51,934 bases of DNA, from IMG/VR virus record IMGVR_UViG_3300037340_000128, positions 1 through 51,934 of that record; one strand, written 5' to 3'. The stretch's first letter is position 1. Each line of letters starts with the position of its first letter. Position numbers and translations under genes: made by a program. The DNA comes from a virus. Shown in pieces: positions 16,027 through 25,541 of the stretch. Below the pieces are notes generated by a model, which saw nothing but the letters and a program-made list of their open reading frames with translations, had not been told where the DNA came from and made no database searches.

Positions 16027-17247
16027 TTACGAAGCTGCCGTATACACTACGGTGAAAGCCTTGGGAAGCACGACCACGAACCCGTGGCGATGCTTGTAGA
16101 CGATGCCGGACTGGTCGGTCAGGGCAATTTCCTTGCCGCCGAACGAACCAGACTGGAAGTTGCCGACGCGGATGTCGCCCTTGTCGCCGAACGCGCACGC
16201 CTTCATATTTCCGAAGATCATGAATGCGGTGTTCGTCTGCGTTACAACGGTCGTCGCCGGAAGCCATCGGTTCGTGAAGACCGGGAAACCGGCCATCTCG
16301 CCTGCTGGCTTGATCGGACCGCCGAGCGCATCATGCGCCAATTCATCGCGGGCGCCGCTCAAGAACAAGAACGGCAAGCCGGAGGTCGACGCGAGCGCGG
16401 TGCGGATTCCTGCCCAGACGGTGCGGTGCATGTACCAACCCGCGCCATCCAAGATTGATTCCTCAAGCGTCGCAACGACGTTGCCAGCATCCGTTACCGG
16501 ATTGAACTTCGTATATGTCGTCATCGTTGACGGCATCGTGTAGGTGTTGACGTTCGCGGCGTTCAAGATGCCAACGAAAGGTCCAGGAGCGGTCGTTACC
16601 GTGCCGCCGATGAATCCCTGCTGGTCAATCATGTTCGCGAGCGCCTCGCCTGCCATCGCCAAGAGCCAATCGCCCAACTGAACCGAAGCATCGGCCAAAA
16701 GGTCGTTGCCAACGGTAAAGGCGAGCTGCCACTTGCGAGCGATGAGGACGGCCTGGCCGAACGTAAGTCCGGTTACCACGCCGGGGAGATCAACGCCGAT
16801 GTAAGAACCGGTGAGGAAGGTGCCGGTGAAATTGGGGATGCCCAATTCATCGGTCTTCATCTGCCACTTCTGACACTGCTTCATGATCGTTCCGACCGAA
16901 GCGGCGATACGAAGGATCGCTGCCGCAACTTCCGGTTGGACCAAGTAGCCGCCGCGGTTGTCCTGTTCCTCGATCAACGCTTCGTTCGCTTTTACGCGAA
17001 CTGCCTTCGATTCATGGCCCTTGAACGCGGAGATCACCTGTGCGGCGAAATCCTTTTTAGCCTCTGCGGAGAGGCCGGTGCGGTCATAGCCAAAGAGGTA
17101 CTTATCGAGCGTCATCTGCTCGACAACCTTGCGGGCGTTTTTGATGGATACTTCCTCCATCGTCGGGATGAGCTTTTGCTCCATGAAGTCGTTGAAACCC
17201 TTGCTGACGGTTTCCTCAACCGACTTCAATATTTCTTTTGTGTCCAC
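16027..17247 (-). CDS. Major capsid protein, HK97 family
   Basis: A 406-residue protein. Residues 1-100 are helical and charged (delta/scaffold-like). The core shows the HK97 pattern: GGYLVQPEVAAAILRIAASV, VLIARKWQLAFTVGNDLLAD (E-loop/spine helix region), MIDQQGFIGG, and a P-domain with GPIKPAGEMAGFPVFTNRWL. The end, KHRHGFVVVLPKAFTVV, matches the C-terminal strand of the fold. It follows the protease gene. The start is GTG with an A-rich leader and no Shine-Dalgarno. Confidence 0.9.
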   Translation of the reverse strand: MDTKEILKSVEETVSKGFNDFMEQKLIPTMEEVSIKNARKVVEQMTLDKYLFGYDRTGLSAEAKKDFAAQVISAFKGHESKAVRVKANEALIEEQDNRGGYLVQPEVAAAILRIAASVGTIMKQCQKWQMKTDELGIPNFTGTFLTGSYIGVDLPGVVTGLTFGQAVLIARKWQLAFTVGNDLLADASVQLGDWLLAMAGEALANMIDQQGFIGGTVTTAPGPFVGILNAANVNTYTMPSTMTTYTKFNPVTDAGNVVATLEESILDGAGWYMHRTVWAGIRTALASTSGLPFLFLSGARDELAHDALGGPIKPAGEMAGFPVFTNRWLPATTVVTQTNTAFMIFGNMKACAFGDKGDIRVGNFQSGSFGGKEIALTDQSGIVYKHRHGFVVVLPKAFTVVYTAAS

Positions 17248-17274
17248 TGATTTATTTGTTGTGGGAGATCAGAA

Positions 17275-19224
17275 CTATTTCCGGGGATACAGCTTTTCGA
17301 GCTTCTCATTGAGCTGCCGTAAGCCGGTCTCGGAGACAGTTTTGATCTGTCTCACGAGCCGTTGGCCAAGCAGATAGGCCTCAAGCTCTTCCGAGCTGGA
17401 CTTCTTGCCGCCATTCGCTCCTGAGATTCTCGACCTTGAGTTCGGGGTCGCGGACTTTTCGTCCTGCGTTTCCTTCCCCTCGTCGCCCTCTGGCTGAGCT
17501 GAAAGCTCCTTAAGGGCCGCGATTGCTTTGTTGGTGAACTCCTCATGGTCGGCGGTATGCTTTGCGTGGAACTCTTCGACGGACTTTACGATGGCGTCAA
17601 TCTTCTCCTGGGTCTTGGCAGAAATGACCCGGCCGGCCTTCACGATGGTTTTCTCGCCCTTACCGTCGTCCTCGCCTTCACCCATCTCCGCCTTGCACAT
17701 TTCCATGTGCGCGGCTTTGTGGCGCTCCAACTCCGTGCCGATGGCCTTCGTGTATTCCTCAATGGCTTTTTCCTTGTCCTTGTCTTCGCCGTCATCCTTG
17801 AAGGCAGACTTGAACTCATCTATGGCCTTATCGCATGCCTTGACGTGGTTCAAATGCTCCGCCTTCATTTCGGATTTGAACTCGTCGATGCCCTTCTGGT
17901 CTTGCAGCTCGTAGCCCTCGTCAATCGCCTTCATGCACTTCTCAAGATGGGATTCCTGCTCGGTATCCATCTCGCCCTTGTATTCCTCGATGGCCTTTTC
18001 CGCGCCGCCCATGCACTTCTCGGAAAACTCGTCGATTGCTTTGCCCACCGCCTCGCCGTGCCTCGTATGTTCCGCTGTGATGTTTTTGATAAGTTCTTTA
18101 TTCATGCCTTCGGATTTGCTTTTGTCGCCGCCCGCTGGAACGCACACCATCTCGCCGGGATTGTCGCTGTCCTCCGCGAGCACTCCTGGCGTTCCGTCGT
18201 CCAGCTCGCAGTGGTCGCCGATTTGTGGGCTTTTGGATACGGTATCCAGCAGTTCGGGACTTTTTTTTAGAATTTGAAAAAGCTCCACTGCCTTCTCATA
18301 GTCCGGCGCTTCTTTGCCGAACTCTTTGTAATGCTTTGCAAGATGGTTGTAAACGGCTTTCCTGTCCCCTTCTGGGATCTCAACGCCTCCGCGCGAACCC
18401 ATCAGCGCACCCATGGCTGCCGCCACGCCTTTCCAAACTGCCTTCATGTCTTCGGCGCGGTGATGCGGGAGCTTGTAAGCTGACTTTTTATCTGCGGTCT
18501 CTGAATCGAACCAACCGCAGATTGATTTCAACTTGTCCAAATCATCGCCACACGCTTTCACCTGAGCTGGGCCGTCCCACGTCGCATCAATGTCATCCAC
18601 GATGCCGTGGCTCTTGTACGGGACGGGGCCTTTGGTGGCGAAGGACAAACCTTTCATCACCAGGCTCGCCATGTCGAGATTCAACTTCTTGGATTCGCGG
18701 AGCGAGAGAGCATAGGGATTGGCCGGAACGGGGACGAAGCTGAACTCCAGGAGTTCCAAATCGCCGTCCTCGTGCTGCATGTACCCGACTGATGTCGTAT
18801 TGATATAGCCCGCTTCGTAGAGGCCCGCGATCTGGCTCGCGAAGGGGTTTAATTCAGCCGGAGCGAACTTGCCTTCTGCGACCAGCTTGCCGCCTTCTAC
18901 CTTGATCCCCGTGCAAATGGCGATTGGGGGATTGTAATAATCATGCGCCCAGAGAACGACGGGATTCTGCTTGTAGTTTTCTAATTTCCACTTGGACTGG
19001 TCGAGCGCATCGCCCTGCCGGTCTTCGTCCGACGTGCTGATGACGACTTTGAATGTGCCGCCATCCGATGCTTTGATTTTCGCTACGTCTTTTTGATTCT
19101 TAACGAGGGCTGCTTGGAAGTCCTTGAGGAGATCGGCTGAAAATTGTTTTAGTGCCTCATTCACTCCGTTAGTAAGGAAGTTCGTCGAAGGTGATGCTGA
19201 CGCGGGTGGTACTCGTTTCAGCAA
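17275..19224 (-). CDS. Prohead protease fused to a long scaffold-like region
   Basis: A 649-residue protein. Residues about 55-180 are an HK97-type prohead protease (VLWAHDYYNPP gives His94; TTSVGYMQ gives Ser145; LLEFSFVPVPANPYALS follows). Residues about 198-310 form a further domain with SAYKLPHHRAEDMKAVWKGV and GGVEIPEGDRKAVYNHLAKH. The rest is charged and helical with repeats of the type H..KC.KAIDEF, probably an internal scaffold. Protease-scaffold fusion would let the enzyme remove the scaffold. The open frame overlaps the preceding gene by 56 bases; a GTG at 19164, just after that gene's stop, is an alternative start. Confidence 0.8.
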   Translation of the reverse strand: MLKRVPPASASPSTNFLTNGVNEALKQFSADLLKDFQAALVKNQKDVAKIKASDGGTFKVVISTSDEDRQGDALDQSKWKLENYKQNPVVLWAHDYYNPPIAICTGIKVEGGKLVAEGKFAPAELNPFASQIAGLYEAGYINTTSVGYMQHEDGDLELLEFSFVPVPANPYALSLRESKKLNLDMASLVMKGLSFATKGPVPYKSHGIVDDIDATWDGPAQVKACGDDLDKLKSICGWFDSETADKKSAYKLPHHRAEDMKAVWKGVAAAMGALMGSRGGVEIPEGDRKAVYNHLAKHYKEFGKEAPDYEKAVELFQILKKSPELLDTVSKSPQIGDHCELDDGTPGVLAEDSDNPGEMVCVPAGGDKSKSEGMNKELIKNITAEHTRHGEAVGKAIDEFSEKCMGGAEKAIEEYKGEMDTEQESHLEKCMKAIDEGYELQDQKGIDEFKSEMKAEHLNHVKACDKAIDEFKSAFKDDGEDKDKEKAIEEYTKAIGTELERHKAAHMEMCKAEMGEGEDDGKGEKTIVKAGRVISAKTQEKIDAIVKSVEEFHAKHTADHEEFTNKAIAALKELSAQPEGDEGKETQDEKSATPNSRSRISGANGGKKSSSEELEAYLLGQRLVRQIKTVSETGLRQLNEKLEKLYPRK

Positions 19225-19717
19225 CCGCCGCGCCCGTGATATTTCCGACTGCTACCGTGGCCGTGCCGGTTGCTCCATCCGTTGAGGTGAGCAAGCATCC
19301 TGCGATGTAAGCCGTGGTCGTGGCCGTGCTGCCGCTACAAATTGCTCCAATGCTCAAGCCCTGGGTTTCCGAAACCGTTACCGTGGTCGTAGCCGTCGAA
19401 GTCGTAGTCCCGAACGCGCCAAGGGTCAAACCGGCTGACGGAAGTGTTCCCGAAGCCGTTACGTAGGACGTAAAGCCGTGATACTGGTCAGTGCCGCCGA
19501 TACCGAGTCCGTTCGGAGCGGCGAGCTCCAAACTGCCTACCGGCTGGGCATACCCATTTCCCGTGGCACCGCCCGACGCGCTGCCGGTCATGAGATTCGT
19601 GGGTGCGTTGCCGCCCGCGAAATCGCCGCCGAGAAGCGGCTTCGCAACCGCACCGCCGACCGCACCGCCAACCAACGAGCACACAACTATCAGCCCGATA
19701 AGAAGTTTGTTATTCAT
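19169..19717 (-). CDS. Secreted or membrane-anchored Thr-rich protein
   Basis: A 182-residue protein with an N-terminal signal/anchor (MNNKLLIGLIVVCSLVGGAV) then a Gly/Ala/Thr-rich region and a beta segment with TTTVTVSETQGLSIGAICSG. The family was not recognised. A signal sequence is unexpected for a gene lodged among head genes and suggests a protein displayed by the lysogen or during infection. It overlaps the annotated start of the protease gene. Confidence 0.55.
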   Translation of the reverse strand: MNNKLLIGLIVVCSLVGGAVGGAVAKPLLGGDFAGGNAPTNLMTGSASGGATGNGYAQPVGSLELAAPNGLGIGGTDQYHGFTSYVTASGTLPSAGLTLGAFGTTTSTATTTVTVSETQGLSIGAICSGSTATTTAYIAGCLLTSTDGATGTATVAVGNITGAAVAETSTTRVSITFDELPY

Positions 19718-19773
19718 GGCTTAACCTTACCAGTCCCTTGTTTTCTGACAAGACATATAAAGTTGTGCATAAC

Positions 19774-20214
19774 TTATTCGGGCAGGCGAGGCGCGACGAT
19801 GATCTTCGTGCCGTTCCAGGTGAGGACTTCGTTCGGCGACCAGGTGGCGACGATCTGAGCGAGGAAGGTGCCGGTGTTTGGGAAATTGCCCTCTGCGATG
19901 CGGTAATGGCAGGTACCGTCCGAACCGTCGTCCACTGCCATCACGCCACTAAATAAGACCGTTCCCGTGTCATCCTGGGCATCCTGGACGTTGATCGTGA
20001 GCGAGGCGGAGCTGATGTCCACGGGGTTCCCGCTGCCGTCCAAAAGGGTGAACGGAAGTCCGTAGCCAAAATCATCCTGCGTAACGACGTAGGGCTGAAC
20101 GATGTTGAATCCGAGGCTTAGTGTACGCATGGCAAGTTCAACGAGCGGGGCGATGACGCCCGCAATGCGACTCGATGCGTAGGTGTTGGTTGCGTAGCCG
20201 GAATATCCATACAT
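19774..20214 (-). CDS. BppU-like baseplate/fibre N-terminal domain protein
   Basis: A protein of about 146 residues starting MYGYSGYATNTYASSRIAGV. The stretch FGYGLPFTLLDGSGNPVDIS, then LTINVQDAQDDTG and GTFLAQIVATWSPNEVLTWN, resembles the N-terminal domain of phage baseplate upper proteins (BppU). Such domains attach receptor-binding parts to the baseplate. The frame is open upstream, but the ATG at 20214 is the first one clear of the neighbouring gene. Confidence 0.55.
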   Translation of the reverse strand: MYGYSGYATNTYASSRIAGVIAPLVELAMRTLSLGFNIVQPYVVTQDDFGYGLPFTLLDGSGNPVDISSASLTINVQDAQDDTGTVLFSGVMAVDDGSDGTCHYRIAEGNFPNTGTFLAQIVATWSPNEVLTWNGTKIIVAPRLPE

Positions 20215-20264
20215 TGGGGATGGATTAACTATAAGGAACGTGCGGGTTTTCGCAAGGGAGCGGT

Positions 20265-21074
20265 CTAGACCGCGAACTTCGGGTTCTTGAAGAGGATCTC
20301 GTTGATGTCCGAAAAGAATGATGCGAGGTTGTACTCCGTGACCGGGGCGTCCCCAGGATGACCGCACTGGCATCGGAGGTCGTAGCAGCTTCTCAACCGA
20401 GTATTCTGGTTGTTGTCGATCAGCCCCATCCCTTCCAATATCCAGAGGATGTTGCCATCGAACACCTCGCGGAGTTCGCTCATCGTGGCGACATTGTTCG
20501 CCGAACTGAATTTCTTGAACCTTCCGGATGTCGCCGCCGCCATGGTTTTAGAGGTGGCGTTGAACTTCGCGAAGCCGATCGTCTCGATCACGCGGTGGAT
20601 GCGATCGATCGCCGCGCACCATCCCAGGACTGCCGACGCGCGATAGTATTGGTGCGACGCACAGGCTATTGCTTCTTTCATATACGCGTCTTCGGCTGGA
20701 CCTAAATCGGTAAACAGTTTTTCTAATAGGGAAACTTCTTTGGCGATCTTTGGCTCCATTTGGATCGGCAGAATGATGTCATCATGAAAGCTCTTGGATG
20801 GAGCGGTAAGAACTTCAAGATAGCTTGTCCTTCTGTTGGTGGCGCTACTGAGCTTCAACAAACGTGCAAAAGCGTTGGAGTACACTTCAATGGTCTGTGC
20901 AGAAAGCACGGGATGCTTGGCAAGCTCTGACGCTATTTCTGGGAACCAAGACGTCGCTAGTGCCTCAGCACGATCACGAAGCTGTTTCTTTCCTACCATC
21001 ACAGCCGTTTCCTTGCTGATATCGGCCTTCAGGGATTTGAGGCTCTGATTGAACGTGCGAAGCTTTTCGATCAT
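20265..21074 (-). CDS. HEPN-like protein, partner of the adjacent gene
   Basis: A 269-residue helical protein with no phage structural features. Residues 135-165 (AIACASHQYYRASAVLGWCA) resemble the first helix of HEPN domains, and RCQCGH (234-239) fits the R-X4-H motif of HEPN ribonucleases. Many HEPN proteins are RNases in defence or toxin-antitoxin systems. It starts one base after the stop of the gene at 21076, so the two form an operon. The pair lies among fibre-like genes between portal and protease, a typical cargo position. The HEPN call is by eye and needs a profile search. Confidence 0.5.
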   Translation of the reverse strand: MIEKLRTFNQSLKSLKADISKETAVMVGKKQLRDRAEALATSWFPEIASELAKHPVLSAQTIEVYSNAFARLLKLSSATNRRTSYLEVLTAPSKSFHDDIILPIQMEPKIAKEVSLLEKLFTDLGPAEDAYMKEAIACASHQYYRASAVLGWCAAIDRIHRVIETIGFAKFNATSKTMAAATSGRFKKFSSANNVATMSELREVFDGNILWILEGMGLIDNNQNTRLRSCYDLRCQCGHPGDAPVTEYNLASFFSDINEILFKNPKFAV

Positions 21075-21075
21075 T

Positions 21076-21723
21076 TCACTTCAGCTCTGCAATGAGATCG
21101 GCGAGCCGCTTTTTACCAACCTCAGAAAGACGTATGGTGGGCAACGCCTTTTCATATTTTTCGAAGCCCTCAAAAAGCGAGGAATTATTTTTGAAGTTCG
21201 CGGAGAAATTGGTCTGGTCGTAGGCTTTACGAAGTTGGCACTCTTCGCGAACATCTTCCCCCGAGAAGCTGAATTCGCCATCGTGTATCGCCGAGCGAAG
21301 CGCTGATAGCAAGCCGATCCGGATCTGGGTCTCAGAAGCCTTCGTGGTCTTGAGATCGTCGTAAAGAGAACCGATCGTATCGCCATCTTTGAAGAAAATC
21401 TGATTGAGATCATCGACGGTGCGGCCATACTTATCAAGGAACTTTCTAACTTTGAGATGAAGGTCTGCCATTACGAGGTCCCGCTGCGATTTCTCGTCGC
21501 CGCCCCCACTGTTGCCGGTCTGGTCGTCGTCCTCAGATTCCTTTTCCGCAGGTGGTGGTGTTTGAACCGTTTCAGACGCCTTTGGCTTTTTGGGCGAAGC
21601 TGGAGCACTCCGTAAATAGTGTTCCAGCAACATCCCAAAACACTTTTCTTGAAGAGCGTCGGGGCATTGTTTCGTAATCGCAATGATTTCGAGGAGATCC
21701 TCTTTAAAGTTGTCGGGCAACAT
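21076..21723 (-). CDS. Partner protein of the HEPN-like gene
   Basis: A 215-residue protein with three parts: an N-terminal helical segment, a disordered acidic linker (about 45-78, PPPAEKESEDDDQTGNSGGG), and a C-terminal domain with KFLDKYGRTVDDLNQIFFKD and ANFKNNSSLFEGFEKYEKAL, then RLSEVGKKRLADLIAEL. The last part looks like a winged-helix/adaptor fold. It is translated just before the HEPN-like protein. A role as antitoxin, sensor or adaptor is possible; none is shown by sequence alone. Confidence 0.5.
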   Translation of the reverse strand: MLPDNFKEDLLEIIAITKQCPDALQEKCFGMLLEHYLRSAPASPKKPKASETVQTPPPAEKESEDDDQTGNSGGGDEKSQRDLVMADLHLKVRKFLDKYGRTVDDLNQIFFKDGDTIGSLYDDLKTTKASETQIRIGLLSALRSAIHDGEFSFSGEDVREECQLRKAYDQTNFSANFKNNSSLFEGFEKYEKALPTIRLSEVGKKRLADLIAELK

Positions 21724-21807
21724 TGACCAATAGGATACCGCGAATCGAATGAAAGTGTACGCAACTCGAATCGGCTGAGACCTACTGGCAGAAGCTCGGC
21801 TTGGTCG

Positions 21808-24800
21808 TTATTGTTTGCTTATCTCTTCCCAAACCCCTCCACTGTTTGCACCGCCGCACAATGCACCACTATCCACTATTTCAATAGTGCTTGAACCAGC
21901 CGCAGGCGTGAGGTTTATCGGTCCGGTGCTTGTCGCAGATGCGTCCGTGAGCCGGAAGCAATCCGTCGAGGTGGCCGTAACCGCGAGCGTGCCATTGATA
22001 CTTTTGACGATGATGTCGCGATTCGGCGTGGAAGTGGCAACGGGCAGGAAGAGCGTAGTCGCTGCGCTCCCGATATAGACACCTGCCTGTTGCGTGTTCA
22101 CCTGCAAGATGGTTGTGGTCGCGCTAAATGAGATCACCTTGCGTCCGAATGAACCGCCGACATCCACGGTTGAACTCGGCAATGATGTCCCACCGAAATA
22201 AGTGAAGATAGAATCGGTGTTATCACCTACATTGCTGACGTGGGCTACGGTAGAGTACACGCCGCCGCCGTACCAGAATGAGACAACATTGGTCTTTGAA
22301 ATCGTCGTTGCGTATAGGTAGCCATTCCATTCCTGATAGACGCAACCGATGGAAGTTGAACTTGTTTGGGCAAGACCAGCGGTATTCGGTCCGTACGCCG
22401 TAAACGCCGTATTGTTGTTATTATTTTGTGTTCCGCAGATCGTGATGTCCGCCGTTCCTGACCCAGCGGCATTGGTAAAGAGCAAGGGTACTGACGAGGC
22501 GTTCGTGCCTATTTGCACGATCGTTCCATTAATGTTGGCAGTGCCGCCAAGGTTATAGACCGCAGAGAAACTGGTCGATGTGGTCGTGCCATCGTTGAAT
22601 ATCTTTTCGCCGAAAACATTCAATGTGCTCGCCGTGCTGCTGTCTTGGAGGAAGGGAGCATAGCTCACCCCTACGCCGGAATTCTCCGCCTTGTTCATGG
22701 AAAAGTTGGCCGTGTTCCCGTCCATCTCATGCACTTGGCAAGCGTCAAAAACGTTCTCGGAAAATTCGCCGCTGTCGAGTGCTCCCTGATTTATCAATAC
22801 ACAGTCAAAAGGACTGGTCTGGTATTGATTCACCACCCAGTTGTTCTCCACACGGATCGACTCGCCAGAGTTATTAGCGTGGTTGAAAACGAGGCTGTTG
22901 CCGTTGCCGACAAAAGCATTCTCATTGATGTACGCATCATACGTTCCCGAACCGACAACCAATCCCTTCGAGAATCCGATGAAGGTGTTGTACTGAACGA
23001 TACTGTGCGCTCCACCCGCCTGTGAACTGCTTGCCATGAGAAGACCTATGGTTCCCGTCGTGGAGGTTGCCGCATTACTCCCGATATTGTTGAACGTAAT
23101 ACCTTCAAAACCGCCGCCCGTGACGTGAGGGGTGGGAGAGAACGCCATCTGCGCCATCACCGTTCCGGTCGCTCCGTTCCAGTTCCAAATCGTACCATTG
23201 CCGCCAATGCCCTTATCGGTGCATCGGGTATTCTCCACGATGCCCGTGCTGAACGTAACGTTTTCTCCAGGGACGTAGATGAGCGCTGAACTGGCCACTT
23301 GCGTGGCATTACTGCAGAGCGTATTCATATAAGCACCATAATCGCCCGATGAGGTTGAATTCGCGAAGACGGTTGAACCACCGAAATTACCAACGATGGC
23401 AAACAGGTCTATTTCTCCGTTCACCGTCGTCGTTGCATTGAACGTATTAGAACCAGTTAAGGTGTTGCTGGCAGCCGTGCCTGCCGCGCCGATGTTCATA
23501 AGGGCAGAAGATGAGCTTTGAACGTCCGAAAGGTTATTGGTGGGCTGGAGGTACGATGAGGAGGCAAGCGTTATCGTCGTCACATTCGGAGAGGTTGTCG
23601 CGACAGAAAGCCCGACGCCCGAAGCGGTGATGGTCTGTGTGGCGTTCGTAAACCCGTTGAGGGTGGTTAAGGCTGTCGTAAGGTAGTTCGAAATGAGCGA
23701 AAGCTGGATGTTCGATCCCGTGGGGGCTGATACGCTGATTTGAGTTGAGGACTGGACTGAAAGCACGCCGGTGTTCGTTACGGTCGTGGTGCTGTTTGAA
23801 ACGCCTGGGGTAGTGGAAACAGAAACGCCGTTTCCTGCGACAACGGTCTGCTGCGATGACGTCGCGCCATTGAGTGATGTGAGAGCGTTAGTTAGGAAGG
23901 AGGAAAGTTGCAAAAGGAAATTAACGAAGCCGTTCGTTGAGGTCGTTATTGAAAGCGCATTGCCCGTCGAAGACGCGGTGAAGGTAAAAGCGTTTCCGGC
24001 GGTGCCGTTAATCGTGGTCGTCGCCGTCGTACCCGTGAGATAGCCTTTGTCGTTCACGAATTGGGAAATCGAGGTTGTAGCCAGCGAAAAGGTGGTCGTT
24101 GCGCCTGAAATCGTAGAAGTAATCCCGCCCGTTGCCGTGAGGAAAAATGAAGCGGCTTGTGTTCCGTTGATGGTCGTCGTTGCCGGAGCGTGGATGATGT
24201 ACCCATTCGGGTTGCTCGCCAAATAGAAAGTGCTTGAGTTTACGTTTTGCCACGTTCCCGCCCAGTTGCCCGTGTTGATGATGGAAAAGGTCGTGGTCGA
24301 ACCTGAGAGAGTGGTGGTTACCGTCGTGCCGTCGCCAATGAGACGGAACAAAGCGGATTGGACTCCGTTAATGGTGGTCGTTGCGGGGATGCCGAGCGTA
24401 ACCGCTCCCGACTGCCCGTTCACAGACGCAACATACACAGTGCTTGAAGCAAGGAAGTCTGTTGAAGGATGCGACGCGGCTGTGCCGAGGTTGAGTGAAG
24501 ACGAGGAGACGGTGAAGACACCAGTGGAAGAGCTATAGGTCGCCAGGCCGACCGCCGATAGCGCATGCAGGACGGATGAAATGGTTGTCGTCGTAAACCC
24601 GTTGCCGTTGAAAAGCGAAAGCGTGTTCGTCGCTACGCCGAGGGTAGTTGAGGTGATCGTTATCGCCCCGCTCTGTCCGTTGACCGTTGCGACATACACG
24701 GTGCTTGAAGGTAGAAATTCAGTGCTATCAACCGCGAGCGTAACGCTTCCCGATGCATTCGTTATGACGATGTCGGTGCCGGGCGCAAGAAGCGCTGGCG

Positions 24801-24966
24801 TATAGCTCCCCGAACCGTTGCCGATCAGGGTTTGCCCTGAACTCGGAGTGATGACTGTTCCCGTTCCGCCCAACCCCGTAGGATACGGAGCCGCAAACGA
24901 AACGCCGGCGAGCTGCGCTGCGATTGCAATTCCGAAAAGGATGGCGATGGTTCGAAAGAATTTCAT
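21808..24966 (-). CDS. Secreted tailspike-like beta-helix protein
   Basis: A 1052-residue protein with a signal peptide (MKFFRTIAILFGIAIAAQLA ... SFAAP). Residues about 30-520 are repeats with TTTINGTQ, STVYVATVNGQSGAITI and TTFSI blocks, forming a long shaft. About 530-850 resembles a right-handed parallel beta-helix (pectate-lyase-like) with Asn ladders such as VENNWVVNQY and NENAFVGNG. A C-terminal Thr/Ser domain follows. It looks like a tailspike, yet a signal peptide implies export by the host cell. The ATG overlaps the preceding stop, so it is co-translated with the gene at 24963. Confidence 0.65.
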   Translation of the reverse strand: MKFFRTIAILFGIAIAAQLAGVSFAAPYPTGLGGTGTVITPSSGQTLIGNGSGSYTPALLAPGTDIVITNASGSVTLAVDSTEFLPSSTVYVATVNGQSGAITITSTTLGVATNTLSLFNGNGFTTTTISSVLHALSAVGLATYSSSTGVFTVSSSSLNLGTAASHPSTDFLASSTVYVASVNGQSGAVTLGIPATTTINGVQSALFRLIGDGTTVTTTLSGSTTTFSIINTGNWAGTWQNVNSSTFYLASNPNGYIIHAPATTTINGTQAASFFLTATGGITSTISGATTTFSLATTSISQFVNDKGYLTGTTATTTINGTAGNAFTFTASSTGNALSITTSTNGFVNFLLQLSSFLTNALTSLNGATSSQQTVVAGNGVSVSTTPGVSNSTTTVTNTGVLSVQSSTQISVSAPTGSNIQLSLISNYLTTALTTLNGFTNATQTITASGVGLSVATTSPNVTTITLASSSYLQPTNNLSDVQSSSSALMNIGAAGTAASNTLTGSNTFNATTTVNGEIDLFAIVGNFGGSTVFANSTSSGDYGAYMNTLCSNATQVASSALIYVPGENVTFSTGIVENTRCTDKGIGGNGTIWNWNGATGTVMAQMAFSPTPHVTGGGFEGITFNNIGSNAATSTTGTIGLLMASSSQAGGAHSIVQYNTFIGFSKGLVVGSGTYDAYINENAFVGNGNSLVFNHANNSGESIRVENNWVVNQYQTSPFDCVLINQGALDSGEFSENVFDACQVHEMDGNTANFSMNKAENSGVGVSYAPFLQDSSTASTLNVFGEKIFNDGTTTSTSFSAVYNLGGTANINGTIVQIGTNASSVPLLFTNAAGSGTADITICGTQNNNNNTAFTAYGPNTAGLAQTSSTSIGCVYQEWNGYLYATTISKTNVVSFWYGGGVYSTVAHVSNVGDNTDSIFTYFGGTSLPSSTVDVGGSFGRKVISFSATTTILQVNTQQAGVYIGSAATTLFLPVATSTPNRDIIVKSINGTLAVTATSTDCFRLTDASATSTGPINLTPAAGSSTIEIVDSGALCGGANSGGVWEEISKQ

Positions 24967-25541
24967 TGGTACTGGGCGATATGGAGATTTCCGGCGAGTT
25001 CTGCAACGGGCGGGGTTACATAGGTAATGGTAGTGCCTGAGAACGTGTAGTCAATACCCTGAAGCTGTGGCTGGCGGGCAAGCGATAGCTGAAGCGAGTT
25101 CTGGTCGAAGGGCGCAATCGAACCGTTGAGCGTGAAGGTTACGTTGTTGCCGTCGATCGTGCCGTTCACCGTAACCAAGCGCCACGGCTTCTGAAGATTA
25201 TTGCTGATATCCGCAATCATCTTCGCCGTGATGCCGAGCATGAGAGAGTAGGTCTTGCTCGGCGTGTTTTTGGCCGACGCCGTCGTGCCTTCTTGCGCAG
25301 TGCGCTGCGTGCCGTTGTTCGCCAAGGTAATGACGTTCCCCACAACCGAGATAACGCGGTCAATCTCTACATCCGGGTCCTTGTCGGGGCTTGAGTAGTC
25401 GGTCGAGTTCCACCAGATGACATTGAACGGAGCCGCGGGCAGCAATGCGCCGCCAGACTCGACACCGATCACGTACGCGTTCTCATCGTAGCCCTCGCTT
25501 ACCGTCAGATTTATGAAGTTGGCCACGCCATCAAGTGTCAT
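24963..25541 (-). CDS. Virion-associated protein of unknown role
   Basis: A protein of about 192 residues starting MTLDGVANFINLTVSEGYDE, with NVIWWNSTDYSSPDKDPDVE, VVGNVITLANNGTQRTAQEG (a fibre-type turn region) and a C-terminal beta domain. Similar proteins accompany fibre genes in uncultured phages. The upstream part of the open frame overlaps the portal gene, so the ATG at 25541 is preferred. The leader AATTAACCAATCATCC lacks a Shine-Dalgarno. Confidence 0.5.
   Translation of the reverse strand: MTLDGVANFINLTVSEGYDENAYVIGVESGGALLPAAPFNVIWWNSTDYSSPDKDPDVEIDRVISVVGNVITLANNGTQRTAQEGTTASAKNTPSKTYSLMLGITAKMIADISNNLQKPWRLVTVNGTIDGNNVTFTLNGSIAPFDQNSLQLSLARQPQLQGIDYTFSGTTITYVTPPVAELAGNLHIAQYQ

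Noticed and set aside
21808-24966. Host assignment to Patescibacteria from the Thr-rich secreted protein style
   Set aside because: The TTTING-type repeats recall proteins of that group, but the integrase, AT-hook protein, Rap1a-like genes and tRNA-Sec fit Acidobacteriota better. Left open without a marker gene.
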